Assembly: GCA_015680685.1 (NCBI GenBank)
Contig: MNCI01011159.1
Coordinates: 63,385-89,969 of the forward strand
Length of the DNA: 26,585 nucleotides
Source of the DNA: Gnetum montanum
Lineage: Eukaryota; Streptophyta; Gnetopsida; Gnetales; Gnetaceae
Reading direction: 5' to 3'
The position numbers and the translations under genes are program-made. The notes under the pieces were generated by a model, which was not told the origin of the DNA, did not search any database, and saw only the letters and a program-made list of their open reading frames with translations. Shown here piece by piece: positions 1-10,545 of the stretch. Positions within the stretch are counted from its first letter, which is position 1, and the number at the start of each line of letters is the position of its first letter.

Positions 1-210
1 ACATAAAACATAAAATAATAAAAATCACATACCTCGAGTTTACTTAACCATACAATTGTGCCTTACAAGTAAGCTTGGGAAGAAAATGATTACATAACTC
101 ATCCTTGTTCTATGTAAGCACATAAGCACTTAATCCTTGGAGTTTGACCAGATCATGCATGAACGCTCATATTTGTATGGTTGGGCATAGGGGTACCTAG
201 CCACTAATCA
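1..210 (+). mobile_element. LTR right end, truncated by the window edge
   Basis: This segment aligns along its whole length with 21429-21634, the right end of the solo LTR described below. Shared blocks include CATAAAACATA, ACTTACTTAACCATACA, CAAGTAAG, TTGGGAAGA, TTTGTATGGTTG and AGGGGTACCT. It ends in CCACTAATCA, matching the solo LTR terminus CCACTTATCA. By analogy with that copy, this is the 3' part of a plus-oriented LTR whose 5' part lies outside the window. It has lost most CpG sites compared with the solo LTR. No primer-binding-like TGG follows position 210, so it could be a 3' or solo LTR. Confidence 0.8.
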
Positions 211-639
211 CTACTATTTGTTCTTTCATTAGCATCTTTTGCCTCTTCAGAGTTTCTTTTTGGTCTTGCATCCATTTAGAGACCATTTCATGATTCCAAA
301 TAAACATTTCCTATATATCTTGAAGAGATTTTTTCTTTTAAAGTAAGTTGATTGGAAATCTCCTAGGATTTAGACTTAGCAACGGATGTCATAATTTCAA
401 TGAAGTTAAGCAGTGAAATAAGCAAAACCCTTAGAAAATAGCATTGGAAAAACCTTTTGCAATGTATTAGTTCCTCTATACTTTGAATTTATTGGACCAA
501 ATTAATTAGAAAATTTCTTTAACACAATTTGTTTATAATTTCATAGTTCTCATTGAAGATAAAACTTTAACCTAGGGTTTTCATGTTAAGACTTTTACTC
601 TGAAACAATGATTCCAAATAAAGAGTTTTACATAACAAT
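211..639. other. Non-coding, nothing recognised
   Basis: AT-rich sequence with stops in every frame. I see no repeat partner elsewhere in the window and no recognisable motif. Confidence 0.5.
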
Positions 640-775
640 GAGGTGTTAGCCTAGTGGTACGAGTCTTGGCTTGGTATCTCGAGGTCATGGGTTCAATTAT
701 ACTATGTAGCATGAAGTTATAAACTTCTGTAAATCTTGGGGTATATGTATGTTTCAATTATTTTGGGTTCCAACA
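640..775 (+). mobile_element. tRNA-derived SINE, copy 1
   Basis: A tRNA-like head carries an RNA polymerase III box A (TAGCCTAGTGG, from 647) and a box B-like GGGTTCAAT (about 689-697), spaced as in a tRNA gene. A tRNA-unrelated tail containing TCTTGGGGTATATGTAT follows and is shared with copies 2 and 3. It cannot be a working tRNA because no acceptor stem pairs and the tail is long. Head plus shared tail in several copies is the SINE hallmark. I cannot name the family. Confidence 0.62.
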
Positions 776-1000
776 ACCCTCTTCCATCCCCTACCCATTC
801 CCTCCTCCCCCACCCTAGCACCCTCAATCCTTGGGATCATCCAAAAATAAATAAAATGAAATAATTATAATAATGTGACTATAGATATACTCAAAAACAT
901 ATAGTTAAGTGTGATTCAAAGTGGCAACCTCTTGCCTAACTTGAGTCATCTATCATTGGTAACATAAAACTTCTCATAGGTACATCCTAAGATATCCTTT

Positions 1001-1175
1001 TCCCATCTAGTGGTAGCACATTATCTAATAAGGATTTTAAGTCATGAGATTCTAAGTTCAATTCATACTTGAGGCATTATTATATTTCTCTATAGTTTTC
1101 TATAGACTATCATGTTTGTTGTATGTCTTGGGATGTACTTATAATCAAATTGTTTCAAATTTTGATACTCATCTC
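1001..1175 (+). mobile_element. tRNA-derived SINE, copy 2
   Basis: Box A-like ATCTAGTGGTAGCAC is followed by box B-like AAGTTCAATTC, then the tail GTATGTCTTGGGATGTAC and an AATCAAATTGTTTC segment. The tail is close to that of copy 3 (1350-1400). The head is more diverged than in copy 1. It lies in the same orientation as copies 1 and 3. Confidence 0.6.
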
Positions 1176-1244
1176 CTACTTTAAATAATTTCTTGAATAG
1201 GTTAAAGATAGCTTACTTAATAATTTACTATATAAGAGCCAATA

Positions 1245-1415
1245 ATAGGTGGCTCATATGGTTAGCTCATTGTCTTGTTATGTAATAAGTTTCAAGTTCA
1301 AGTCACACTTGAAATATCATTATATTCCCTATAATTCTTCTAAAATATCATGTTAGTTGTATGTCTTGGGATATAACAATATAATCATCATTTTGAGTTC
1401 TAACAATCTAATTTT
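1245..1415 (+). mobile_element. tRNA-derived SINE, copy 3
   Basis: Box A-like TGGCTCATATGGTTAG starts near 1250. A near-consensus box B, AGTTCAAGTC, sits at 1295-1304, about 45 bp downstream, which is tRNA-like spacing. The tail contains CATGTTAGTTGTATGTCTTGG, the block shared with copy 2. Confidence 0.62.
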
Positions 1416-1459
1416 CTTCCAAATTTATGAAATAAGACATATATGTCATCATTATGTTA

Positions 1460-1545
1460 TTTTAAAGTTCTTCTAAAATATCATGTTGACTATATGTCTT
1501 AGAATGTACCTATAGTCAGATTATTTTAAGGATCAGCATTCCCTC
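1460..1545 (+). repeat. SINE tail fragment, copy 4
   Basis: Only the 3' part is present. TTCTTCTAAAATATCATGTT repeats the block at 1337-1356 of copy 3, followed by a diverged version of the TATGTCTTGGGATGTACCTAT tail. No head with boxes A and B is visible, as expected for a 5'-truncated SINE. Confidence 0.5.
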
Positions 1546-1689
1546 TTGATAAGACATATGGCTTGGCTTTGAAGATTGAAGAAAAATTAACAATTTTAGG
1601 ATAAAAAATGAAAAGAGTTAAAGAATGAAGCATATATTTTTTTCTTAAAAATGTACAAGAAGATAACTTCAAGAATTAAATGAAGGACA

Positions 1690-1860
1690 TGAAGTTCATA
1701 ACAAAGATTAAGCAATAACTCTAGTAAAGGAAAAAAACAAAGAGAAGCTTCTAAGAAAGGAGAGAGAGGACAAGGTAATCCTTCTAAGAATCAATGTTTT
1801 AATTATGGTGGATATGAACAAAAGTAATGAAAGTGTTTTAAACCTAAGATGGCTTCTTGA
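1690..1860 (+). pseudogene. Retroelement gag nucleocapsid (zinc knuckle) relic
   Basis: One frame reads a Lys/Arg-rich stretch (SKGKKQREASKKGERG) and then QCFNYGGYEQK, two stops, and KCFKPK. The pattern matches a CCHC zinc knuckle (C-x2-C-x4-H-x4-C) in which the second Cys has become Tyr and the His has become Gln. The basic leader plus knuckle is typical of gag proteins of LTR retrotransposons, and LINE ORF1 is possible. Stops lie at 1831-1836 and just downstream. The open frame at 1872-2126 is in another frame and is Lys-rich; it may be a frameshifted continuation, but I cannot show that. The element is dead. Confidence 0.55.
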
Positions 1861-2126
1861 GGTAAAGAACTTTGTTCTTAAGAAGAATATTCAAATTCAT
1901 TGTAAGGTATGTTGAAGAACCTACTTATTATGATGAGGAGGGTTGTCAAACCTTAAAAAATAATACTGATAATAAGTTTAAAAAATTTAGGATGCATCAC
2001 AAGCTCAACATTGAGAACAAAAAACCAAAAATAAACATGAAAAGAAAAAATTTCCCAAGTTTAGGAATTTCTACTCATGTGTACAATCTTATTGATGTTT
2101 TTGGAAAATCAAAGAGAGAAAATTAA

Positions 2127-3289
2127 TTATATTTTTATGGAAAATAATGATAATAAAGTTGTATTATGTACGCAAAAATCTACTTAAAGGCATTGCAATA
2201 AAAATAACCTCAAAGAGGCCAAAAAAAAAAACCTATCCATGAGACTAGGAAAGCTTTGTAGATTAGACATTTGAGAGAACACAGCTAACATTAAAGATAA
2301 TTGTAGGAAGCCACAAAACCAAAATATGAAATAAAAGGAGCAAAGATTAATTAATTTTGTATGGGGAGCCAAGCTTCTCATGAAGTTAATCATCACACCC
2401 AAAAAATCCTTGTGGGCTACCAAGAAAATTCAAGAATGAGTAACATATGTTAACTCCCTTCGAAGCTCCTTTGCCAATAATGAGAGCAAACAAAAAAAAT
2501 TTTCTATGCCACTAGGATGAGACATATAAAGTAAGTAGAAGTGTAAACCAAATAAAAGACTAACTCTCAAGTCCAACATGAAGTACCTCATTATTTGCCA
2601 AACAACCTTGATACATGATGTTGGTAGGCTCATCCAATTATACTAGCTATGATGAACTATAGGAATATTATCATGCTTAATAAAAAAGGAAGAACCTATA
2701 TGATGCTAAACCATCCTATATAGCTCATGATAGCTTTGCTAATAGGAATATTAGATGCATGCAACTCACTCTGCCAAAATCCTCACCTCTAGATCCTTGA
2801 CCATACATGAAACCGTATTTAATGACTAAACTACTTGGACCGCCCAAGAAGGAGCGTAGTCTTGGGATGTGAAACAATACTCATCCCATCCTACATCCAC
2901 AAAGAAAAGAAGTGCCATAAAATTTCTTAAATCTACATGAACCATAGGCTCATGCTTAACCAACAAATGCATACTAGCGACATTATACTTAATTGATGCA
3001 AATTTACCCATTGTTCACAATATTATAGGGCTTTAATAGTTGCAATGAAAGATGATTGTACATTATTGTAATTAATAATACAATGATTCTGCTTATTCCA
3101 TATTTTCCATGTATCTTTTAACTATAATACAATGCCTTCTGCATGAGGGTGGTAATGATCAAGACACTAAATCCATGTCCAAAACTTAACATTTGAAGTT
3201 CCTTCCATTTTCATAACAACTAGATTAATGATTTTTTGAGAAGTACATTATATAAAGATGTGGATCATGATAAAAGAACAAAGTACATC
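2127..3289. other. No supported gene
   Basis: Short minus-strand open frames occur (2184-2423, 2430-2633, 2826-3011), but their translations show no recognisable domain and no shared frame. The region could be the decayed 3' end of the adjoining LINE. I cannot demonstrate that. Confidence 0.4.
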
Positions 3290-6003
3290 ATGAAGGAAAT
3301 TGAAATTCTCTATATTTCAAATTCTTGAGTATTACAATTGGCTTATGTCTAAGAAGAAAATTGTAAAATTGAACTTTAGGCTTGCAAGGAAGCTTTTGAA
3401 GTTAACACTATTGATCCACCTTCCCAAAAGAGGCATCATACAATGTCAAAATCTAATTACTTCTAGTGGCCTATTTGAAAGAGAGAATGTTCTTCCCTTT
3501 ATCAAAAGAAGGCAACCATTTGGCTAAGTAATTCATTAAGAGGCCTAGCGTATAAGACACCTTTGCATATGCTAGGTATAACACTAGGAGAGCCCAATCT
3601 CTTCTAAACATGGCTAATGAACTAATGATGTTTCCAAACTCCTAAGAAAGGAAAGCATCAATGGAAATTTTTCCCAAAGCTATAGTATGCTCCAACTTCA
3701 ATAGGAAGAACAGAGATGTCAACGTTATCAACCCCAAACCTTCAACTACAAAAAAATTAAAGAAAGGTCCATTTCCTCATAGATGGAATGTTAAATAATG
3801 AAAGCCTATGAAGTGGTATTAAAAATACCATCATACTTCTCTTGTATGTAATTAATCTATAATTTCTCTTAATTAGATCATACATCATAAGCAAACTTAG
3901 TTGCTAGAATGTTGGTTTGCACTCTCATAGGATGGATGCCACAACTTCCTCTTACCTTCAGTTGCGCTACCTTCTCTCATTACACTAAATAAAGGTGATG
4001 TCTTTTCTCCATTTCCTTCCCATGAAATGTATGCACAATTCTATAAATTTGAATAATAACACTGATGGGGAGATCCAACATTAACATAATGTACATCGAA
4101 ATTCTTGATAAGATTACCATTTATAATGTAAGATTTCCCACTACATATAGAAACAATCTCCTCCATGATAAAAGATTCCATTGCAATTTAGATATGGTAG
4201 GCTCCCAATAATTTGCTTTCTTAACACTATAAAAAAGAGGTTTCCCTGAATAGTAGAAAGGACATGAACCAACATGACTTTAAAGGATGCTAGCAATTCA
4301 TTGAAATCATTGGAAGAGATAGTTGACTTCTAGGAATTTTAATTTTTCTTAGTTGAGCTTAAGGCCTATGTATTAATCAAGGAAATCTAGTGTTACTTGA
4401 ATCTTTCTAGCATCACCTAGTAAAGAAAAAGGATCATCATATAGAGGCTTAATGCTCATCCAACAAAGGTATCTTAGGAGGGATGATGGATGAACGGAAG
4501 CCTAACCTCTTTTAAGTGGCTACACTTAGGCTTGAACCCAAGTCTTACGACTAGAGAAACAAACACTTTACTATGACTTCAAATTGTGGTTCCTATAATC
4601 ACCTAAATCTATGTTGAAAAAATGAAGGTGTCATTTGCATATATTAGTATCTTGGTTTGCAAGAGAAAAATATTTTGAATACCAAACATGTTTAAACACC
4701 GAGGAAGATTGTTAGTCAATAGAGCAAATAAATAAGGAGAGACAAAATCACCTTGTCGAAGTCCACAAGAAGGATGGAAGGAATTCAAGAGGTAGCCTTC
4801 CATTTGAACTAAGGAGTTCATCAACTTCAAAGAAAATAAAACAAAGTTCCAAACCTAATTACTAAAGCCAATGAGTTAAGAGTATAGTCTAATGTTTTCC
4901 TATCAACTTTGTGATAGGCCTTTGCAATATATCTTGAGAATACAAATGATCTTTCAATGTGCCTTTGCTCAATGAATTGCCTTATGTGCAATAATACCAC
5001 TATTTCAAATTCCATACCTAGGGATGAAGCTTGGGATAAATGAGATTATGTAGAAGGGATTGGAGATATTATACAATCAAGGTTGAAAGAAATTTAATAA
5101 GGAAATTGCAAAAAAATAATGGGTATACAATCTACTAAGGAGTTGATAGCCTATATTTTAGGCAATAAAACTAAGAGCATGTCATTCTAGTTATGAGGAA
5201 AATTACCATGAGAAAAATAGTTATAGAGAAGGGTAAAAAGTTGAGATCCTAAAATATCCTAATACACATATAAAAACTCAAATTTCTATCCATCAAGTCC
5301 AATAACTTTATTTTTTGATGAGGAGAAAATGACAGTGAATTTCTTCTAGGGACATAGGAGATTGTGAGAGTGTTATCCTCTAAAGAGGTCTTCATTGGAA
5401 TGAACCCTTGAGTAAACCTAAAGAAATAGAAGAAAGAATCATTGTCATACAAATTAGAAAATAAAAATTAAAAATAAAATAAATAAAGCATTACTATAAA
5501 TCATGATGAGCATCTTGCAAAAATGCTAGAAGCTTCTTCTTAGCCCTATTCCTTAAGGCCATTACATGAAAATACATAAAATTTTGAGCCTCCTTGAGTA
5601 ACCACTAATCTTTGGCTCCTGGTTACCAGTAAATACATTCTTCCTGCTAAGCCTTTTTATTTAACTTTTACTCCCTAATTACTTGTGAAAGTATAAAATC
5701 CCAAGCTAGTCAACGGGGACCATTTGTAGCAATAAGCTTATTTAAACCCAAAGGTGCTATTGTGTTTCCTATCTAAGGTTATTTTGGTCTTTTTTTGCAT
5801 AAGTTGAACATGCTTAAGCTTTTCCATGAAAGTACTAGAGTATCTTTAATTGTATTCTTTAATCCAGGTTGATGTACTTTTTTCTTATAACTGTGAATTT
5901 GAGATCCAAATGTTTTCAAACTTGAATAAATGATACTTATGACTACCATTATTAATATGGATTCATTTCTTTCTAAGTTTCCATATCCAAATGTACATTC
6001 CAA
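3290..6003 (-). pseudogene. LINE (non-LTR retrotransposon) ORF2 relic with reverse transcriptase
   Basis: Reading the minus strand, LINE blocks appear in the expected order across several frames. A pre-RT block resembles W..AK..WLKEAQNFMYFH...NR (about 5630-5510). A region near 5000-4850 resembles IAHKAIH and the following IDISKAYDRVD segment. The core RT block CGLRQGDFVSPYLFALL is at about 4770-4710, and the catalytic YADD box reads YAND (about 4640-4620), so one catalytic Asp is lost. Next come a GLKLNWEKLKFLEVN-like connector, then NYWEPTISKLQ and LLSWRR blocks (about 4230-4170). A KPKVQFYNFLLRHK block near 3390-3340 resembles the zf-RVT region. The upstream endonuclease domain is not seen. 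There are many stops and frameshifts. Confidence 0.8.
4515..4585 (-). repeat. SINE-like tRNA-head relic inside the LINE
   Basis: On the minus strand a box A-like CATAGTAAAGTG (about 4575-4564) is followed about 35 bp later by TGGGTTCAAGC (4540-4530), a near-consensus box B. It lies between the RT YAND box and the GLKLN connector of the LINE, where LINE-like coding is interrupted. An insertion is a reasonable reading. No tail or target duplication was identified. Confidence 0.38.
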
Positions 6004-6159
6004 AGGTTAGTTTTTGTACATTTCCTTAAATCCACCTTAACAAACTATAAATATGAACAAACTGAATGATCCAATTATCCAATATCAATGTTTTTACATT
6101 TCTTCAAATCACCATCAACATTTTTAATTACAAAATATGGGTGCTTTTATAGATGAACT

Positions 6160-7043
6160 TTTATGAGCGATGAGATACCCCTATGTCCAACCATACAAAT
6201 CACAAGTGTTCACGCATGATTGATTGAATTTCCTGGATGGGACTAGTTGTGCATCTAAATCATTATTCCTTGATCACAATTCACTATCTTTCCACTTGGA
6301 CTAGTGGTAGCTTTGTCATGTATGGTTTAGTCCAAAGTGAGACTTATGATGATTGATGTTGTTCAGCTCTAAGCTATTCCTAATGATGATAAAGAAATCA
6401 ATTAATTAACCTAATTAATAATAAAAAGTAAAGTCTAACTAGCCTATGCATGATGAGTGTCCATTCCTAACCTTTTGTACATGCCTTGGACTTCATGCAA
6501 CTACCGTTAGGATTACCAAGTGTACTATTATTAGGTGTACCAAATGATAACACTCCTAGATTATCAAGTAGTTACACTTAAGCACTTGCAATTAGTCATA
6601 CTCATTTCACTTAATGACAAAAAGAATAAGGGGGCAATGAATGAAAACATTAACTAAGGAAAATAGCAGACATTTAAGCAATTAACACTAATAATAAAGC
6701 TAAGGGGATGCAACAATGATGGAAGTAATCTCAATCTTTATTGCTAAACATGTAACGTGTCCAAGTACATCACACTTGAATAAGGATGCTGTACAATCAC
6801 TTAACATCACACTATAGGCATGCATTGGAAACTAACAAAACTTGAAATCTATCAAAATCTATATATTTATGTCAATCTTTCTATCTCCCAATCATGCACC
6901 CAAGTGTTGTATTTATAAGCTAGCATAGAAAGGGTGATATCAGATCTCCAACATCGAAGGTTGTGCCTTGATATTGGATACCTGAAATCATGGCCCTGAT
7001 ATTAGATATTGGATATCATAGCCTTATAGAACATGACTCATTT
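6160..7043 (-). mobile_element. LTR of the large minus-strand element (3' side)
   Basis: From about 6460 to 7040 this aligns closely with 12900-13450, including GACTTCATGCAACTAC, GTTAACTAAGGAAAATAG, TTTCTATCTCCCAATCATGC and AACATGACTCA. The outer end (6165-6215, ATACCCCTATGTCCAACC on plus) matches the reverse complement of the right termini at 210 and 21634. It is therefore a full-length LTR, about 880 bp, of the same superfamily as the solo LTR. Orientation is set to minus because a canonical TATAAATA (complement of 6910-6917) and the ORF relics 7471-9911 and 11884-12860 all read minus. Confidence 0.68.
6910..7025 (-). promoter_or_regulatory. LTR promoter: GATAT palindrome cluster and TATA box
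   Basis: Reading minus, several GATATC or TGATATT-type half-palindromes (7014 down to 6937) precede TATAAATA at 6917-6910. The same layout occurs at 13334-13430, 10467-10545, 18969-19040 and, on plus, 20633-20732. Here most CpG-containing forms have become TpG or CpA, consistent with decay. Confidence 0.55.
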
Positions 7044-7470
7044 TGGAATTAGTTCATCACAAAATATTGGGAAGGTATGGAATTGTTGATTGACTTAAAA
7101 GCACACAAATTGACTCTTTCATGCTACAATGGTGTTTTACACAAAATGGATACATCATGACAAAACAAGAAAACAACAAAATAAGATAACTTCATGTAGT
7201 TCCTAGAGGTGGTGACTCTTCCATGGGTCACTTCCCCTTGTCATTAGGCTTCTAGAATTTATAGTGATTCAAGAATGCCTACAACTTCTCCTCCTCTATT
7301 CTTGGGTCATGTACCATCCAAGCTAATGAGCTAATGTGTGCTGGAACTAGTACATCCGACAGACATAGGTAGTTGTAGGAACATATTATTTGCTTTCATG
7401 TACCATGCTATGAACTATTTTCATTCCTCCTTGAAAGCTATGTCCTTTTCTTTTAGTTCATGATGATCTA
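7044..7470. other. Untranslated or decayed internal spacer
   Basis: It lies between the stop of the ORF at 7471 and the LTR. No polypurine tract is obvious on the minus strand next to the LTR. On the plus strand TGGAATTAGTTC (7044-7055) abuts the LTR and matches 8 of 12 positions of the initiator-Met tRNA primer site. That would argue for the opposite orientation, but the match is weak. Confidence 0.35.
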
Positions 7471-9911
7471 TTAACTTTTAGCTAGGTCTGAGGCTACATC
7501 TCTTTGCTTATGGTAGTAAGCCTTAATTTCATCTAATTCTGAGTTTACAACGTGGAGTTTTTGTAAAGCACATTTCCTATTTGCAAACTCTTTTTCATAC
7601 AAGGTGTAAGTGGCTGCTACTTGTTGTTCTTGCTCATTTTTGGGTTGACCTGTTGTTAACATAGCATGGTTGGCGTAGTGATTAGCCAGTTGCATGTACT
7701 CTTTCAAATCTTTAATCTAGAGGTCCTTATTCTTCACTTCCACTTGATGGACCAAGGCATAGCTATCCAAGATTAGCTACTAGTTAGGATTTTGCATTGA
7801 CATGGAACTGATGAAGACCTTTTTCGTCTAGATTTCTTTTCATTAATTTGTCTGTACATTTCAATTTGATCCTATAAGGGCTCCTTTAGCTTTTCATGTT
7901 TCTTGGCCTTGTTCTTTCATGTGCTTATCTCAATTATAGACTTTTGGTGGATTGCATGGACCTCCTCCATTAAGAGGATTCAATTTTCTTTAGCCAATCT
8001 ACTGTGTTTTAGTTGATCTTCACTAGTTGTTCTCTCAATTGGTGGACACTTTTTTCCAAGATATTTTTCTATTTCTCTATAATGGTCAACCTTGCATTAT
8101 TAGTAACAAGCCATTTATTCTCCTCTTGTGAAGCAATAAATGCCTTGTTATGGATATATGCTTGGGATTTGGTGGCTAAGGCATTCCAGACTACTTTCTT
8201 CTTTTATTATTCAACAACTTTGTCTTGTTCAATCAATTGGCCCAGATGCTCTATTTAGAAGTGTTCTAATTGGTCAGGCACAATGAATTGGAAAGGATCC
8301 CTCCTTTCAGCTCTCAGGGTGATGAGCTCTTATTGTAACCTCTGCACTTTTGCTTCTGCATGCTGTAACTTGGTCTTTTCCATGACCAATTTTTCTTTTG
8401 TGGTGATGAGGTTAGATTGTACTATAGTAACATCACTAGGGATGTCAAATGGAGTTGTTGTTACTCGTCTAATTTGCAACAATTTGTCAAGCACATCCTC
8501 ATGGGTTGTAGAAGTCATTGAAGTCCTAACTAACATTTGTACACCTCTAGTTCTGGTCAAATCTACTAGAGGCACAACAGACATATTAAAAGATTCTTTA
8601 ATGTGGTCTATGATAACTTCTGTTGCGCTTGCTACATCTTAGTGTTGCATGATCATGATGGTAGTACCTTCTCCCATTTTAAGCATTACTTAAAAAGATG
8701 CAGCATTTCCAAAGATCTGTTGTAACCATTGGGCTTCTCCTCCTAATTGTAAAGAGATATTCCTCCTTGATGGATTGGTAGAAACTATAGGCTACACAAC
8801 ATCATTGAAGACTTGGAAGAGGTTTGATTCATCCTTAATTCTCTACAGATGGCTCATTGTGGGCTTATAGTCTTGTAGTAGTGGTGGTGGGACTTGTGGC
8901 TTTTGCCATTACATTGGTTCTTGGTCAAACTCCTTTTTTGGTTCTTGTTTTGGCTCCTTCTCTAGTTCTTGTTCATCAACAAGGTATTTCCTTGGTGCTA
9001 CGGGTTTGAGCAGTTCAGTGAAGGAAGCATTCTAAACCCTCTTGGGAACATCATTGGTGTATCCTAGGATTCTAGCATACTTGCACAACTTTCTAATTAG
9101 GAAAGGAAATAGAAGTATCAAATTCCCTACCTTTCTTTCCTTGAACCACCTATGAATTTCATGAAGTACAAATGAGCAAGATTGACATTGTATTTTCCCG
9201 CTAAAATTGCAATTACCCTAGCCACATAAGTTGATATTCTATTGAGCCCTCTAGTTGGGAAGAGATGGTATGTGCTGATCTTAAAGTAGATCCTCTCTTC
9301 CAAGGTCAACTCATTGTGTATAATGTTTTCTTTGTTATATGCCCACTTCAACCATAGTTTTCTAGTTTCTATGTCAAACCTTGTAGATAGATGCACTACC
9401 TTGGGTCCCACATTAGGTATGTTTAGAGTCTCTGCGATGGCCTTGACTAAGAAAGAGACAGAGACTTCATCAATATTGATCATGGTGCCTTCTTCCTTAT
9501 TATGCCAAAATTACTATGTCTCACTAAGGTATCATTTCCCACTTTTAGAGAGGATGTGCCATAGAGGTGACACCTGGAGCTAAGTTTTGACTACCTCAAG
9601 AAAAAATGCCATGAATGGATTGAATTTCATTTTCATGATGACCGTGGTCAACATAAATCACTCCTTGGATGACTTGGAGGCATTCTTGGGACAACGTGAT
9701 GTGTTGCTTACACTGGAGTTTGTGGTTTGGTGGCCTCTCCTTGTATTGACTACCCTACAACAGGAGCCTCTTGATGAATGCTAAATGATTGGGCCTCATA
9801 TTCTTCATGCTTAGCTGGTGGGCCTTGTTCTCCTAATCAGCCTCTTCCACCTCTCAGGCATTTTCTTGCGGCTTGTGAAGGTCCTTCTTATCTACTTCTT
9901 TTTGGGGTCAT
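7471..9911 (-). pseudogene. Retroelement-associated ORF relic (putative plant transposon protein, then coiled coil)
   Basis: A single decayed coding region runs from an ATG at 9911 (MTPKRSR...) to a stop at 7471. The N-terminus is basic and Pro/Gln-rich. The middle (about 9500-9050) contains ISTYHLFPTRG, VIAILAGKYNVNLAHLYF and LLFPFLIRKLCKYARILGY. This order and spacing resemble the 'putative plant transposon protein' domain (Transposase_32-like) common in plant LTR elements. A Lys/Glu/Pro-rich linker follows (about 9000-8920), then long Glu/Lys/Gln heptad-like sequence (8500-7471) suggesting coiled coil. A one-base shift is needed near 9130 and another shift between about 7980 and 7707, plus about 20 in-frame stops. 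Its role is unknown. It is not reverse transcriptase, integrase or protease. Confidence 0.6.
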
Positions 9912-10466
9912 CTATAATCAATCAAAGATTTAGTGTTACTAAGGTGTGTTCCATTTATCCTCAATAGGTTTATACCTTACTCATGACCTTAGTTCCATTA
10001 AGTTCTTTAGCTCATGTGATTGTAGAGTTAGAAAAATTTTAAGAAAAGTGCCCAAAAAGTGCTAACTTCTTTTATGACCTTTTGTAATTGGCTTCTTTTC
10101 CCTTATATATGGCTTATAATGATGGTTATGATCCCTTGGGTGAGAAAATTAAAGGTTCTAGCATTCATACAATTAATTGTTCATTAAAATACTTAATGTT
10201 TTTAACATGCTTACCCTTATAATACCTTTTGGTTGATAGTAGATTGTAAAAAATTAGTGGAATTTTTCCATACAAGCACTCTCTCCCAACTAAATTGAAC
10301 ACTCTAGGCTCAACTAGGTTCAAAAACCATGAAAATTGGAGTGGTATATAGCAAGATATCACATGTGGAAGTTGGTTGTGTAGAGCTCTTAGTTGAGAGA
10401 GAAAAATGCAAAAGCTCCCCTAGCTTCAAGTGATGATAATGAATTTTTTGAATACTATGGGGATCC
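9912..10466 (-). other. Putative 5' leader of the ORF at 7471-9911
   Basis: It sits between a minus-strand TATA box (10474-10467) and the ATG at 9911. It contains a CT-rich stretch (TTTTTCTCTCTCAACTAAG on minus) typical of plant leaders. No conserved protein is visible. The minus open frame 10165-10362 has no recognisable domain. Confidence 0.4.
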
Positions 10467-10545
10467 TATTTATAGCTTTTTATGGACTTGATATTGGGTT
10501 TCCAATGTCAAGTCCATCCGATATTGGGTAGTCGATATCATGGAT
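10467..10545 (-). promoter_or_regulatory. Internal TATA promoter with hairpin and GATATC palindromes
   Basis: Reading minus, TGATATCGACTACCCAATATC precedes a hairpin (10515-10484). The hairpin has 14-bp arms with one mismatch (GGACTTGACATTGG against CCAATATCAAGTCC) around a 4-base loop. A canonical GCTATAAATAGG (TATA at 10474-10467) follows. This lies about 560 bp upstream of the ATG at 9911 and copies the palindrome-TATA layout of the LTRs, although flanking sequence does not align with them. It may be a second, diverged LTR or an internal promoter. Confidence 0.5.

Noticed and set aside
640-710. A tRNA gene
   Set aside because: Boxes A and B fit, but no acceptor stem forms and the same non-tRNA tail follows in several copies, so SINE is the better call.
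7044-7055. Met-tRNA primer-binding site, which would make the large LTR element plus-oriented
   Set aside because: Only 8 of 12 positions match, and both the TATAAATA boxes and the ORF relics read minus.
8013-8642. Plus-strand open frames as genes
   Set aside because: They are antisense shadows of the minus-strand coiled-coil ORF relic, whose codon pattern and composition are more protein-like.
9314-9784. Plus-strand open frames of 65-89 codons
   Set aside because: They lie opposite the Transposase_32-like minus-strand ORF and show no domain.
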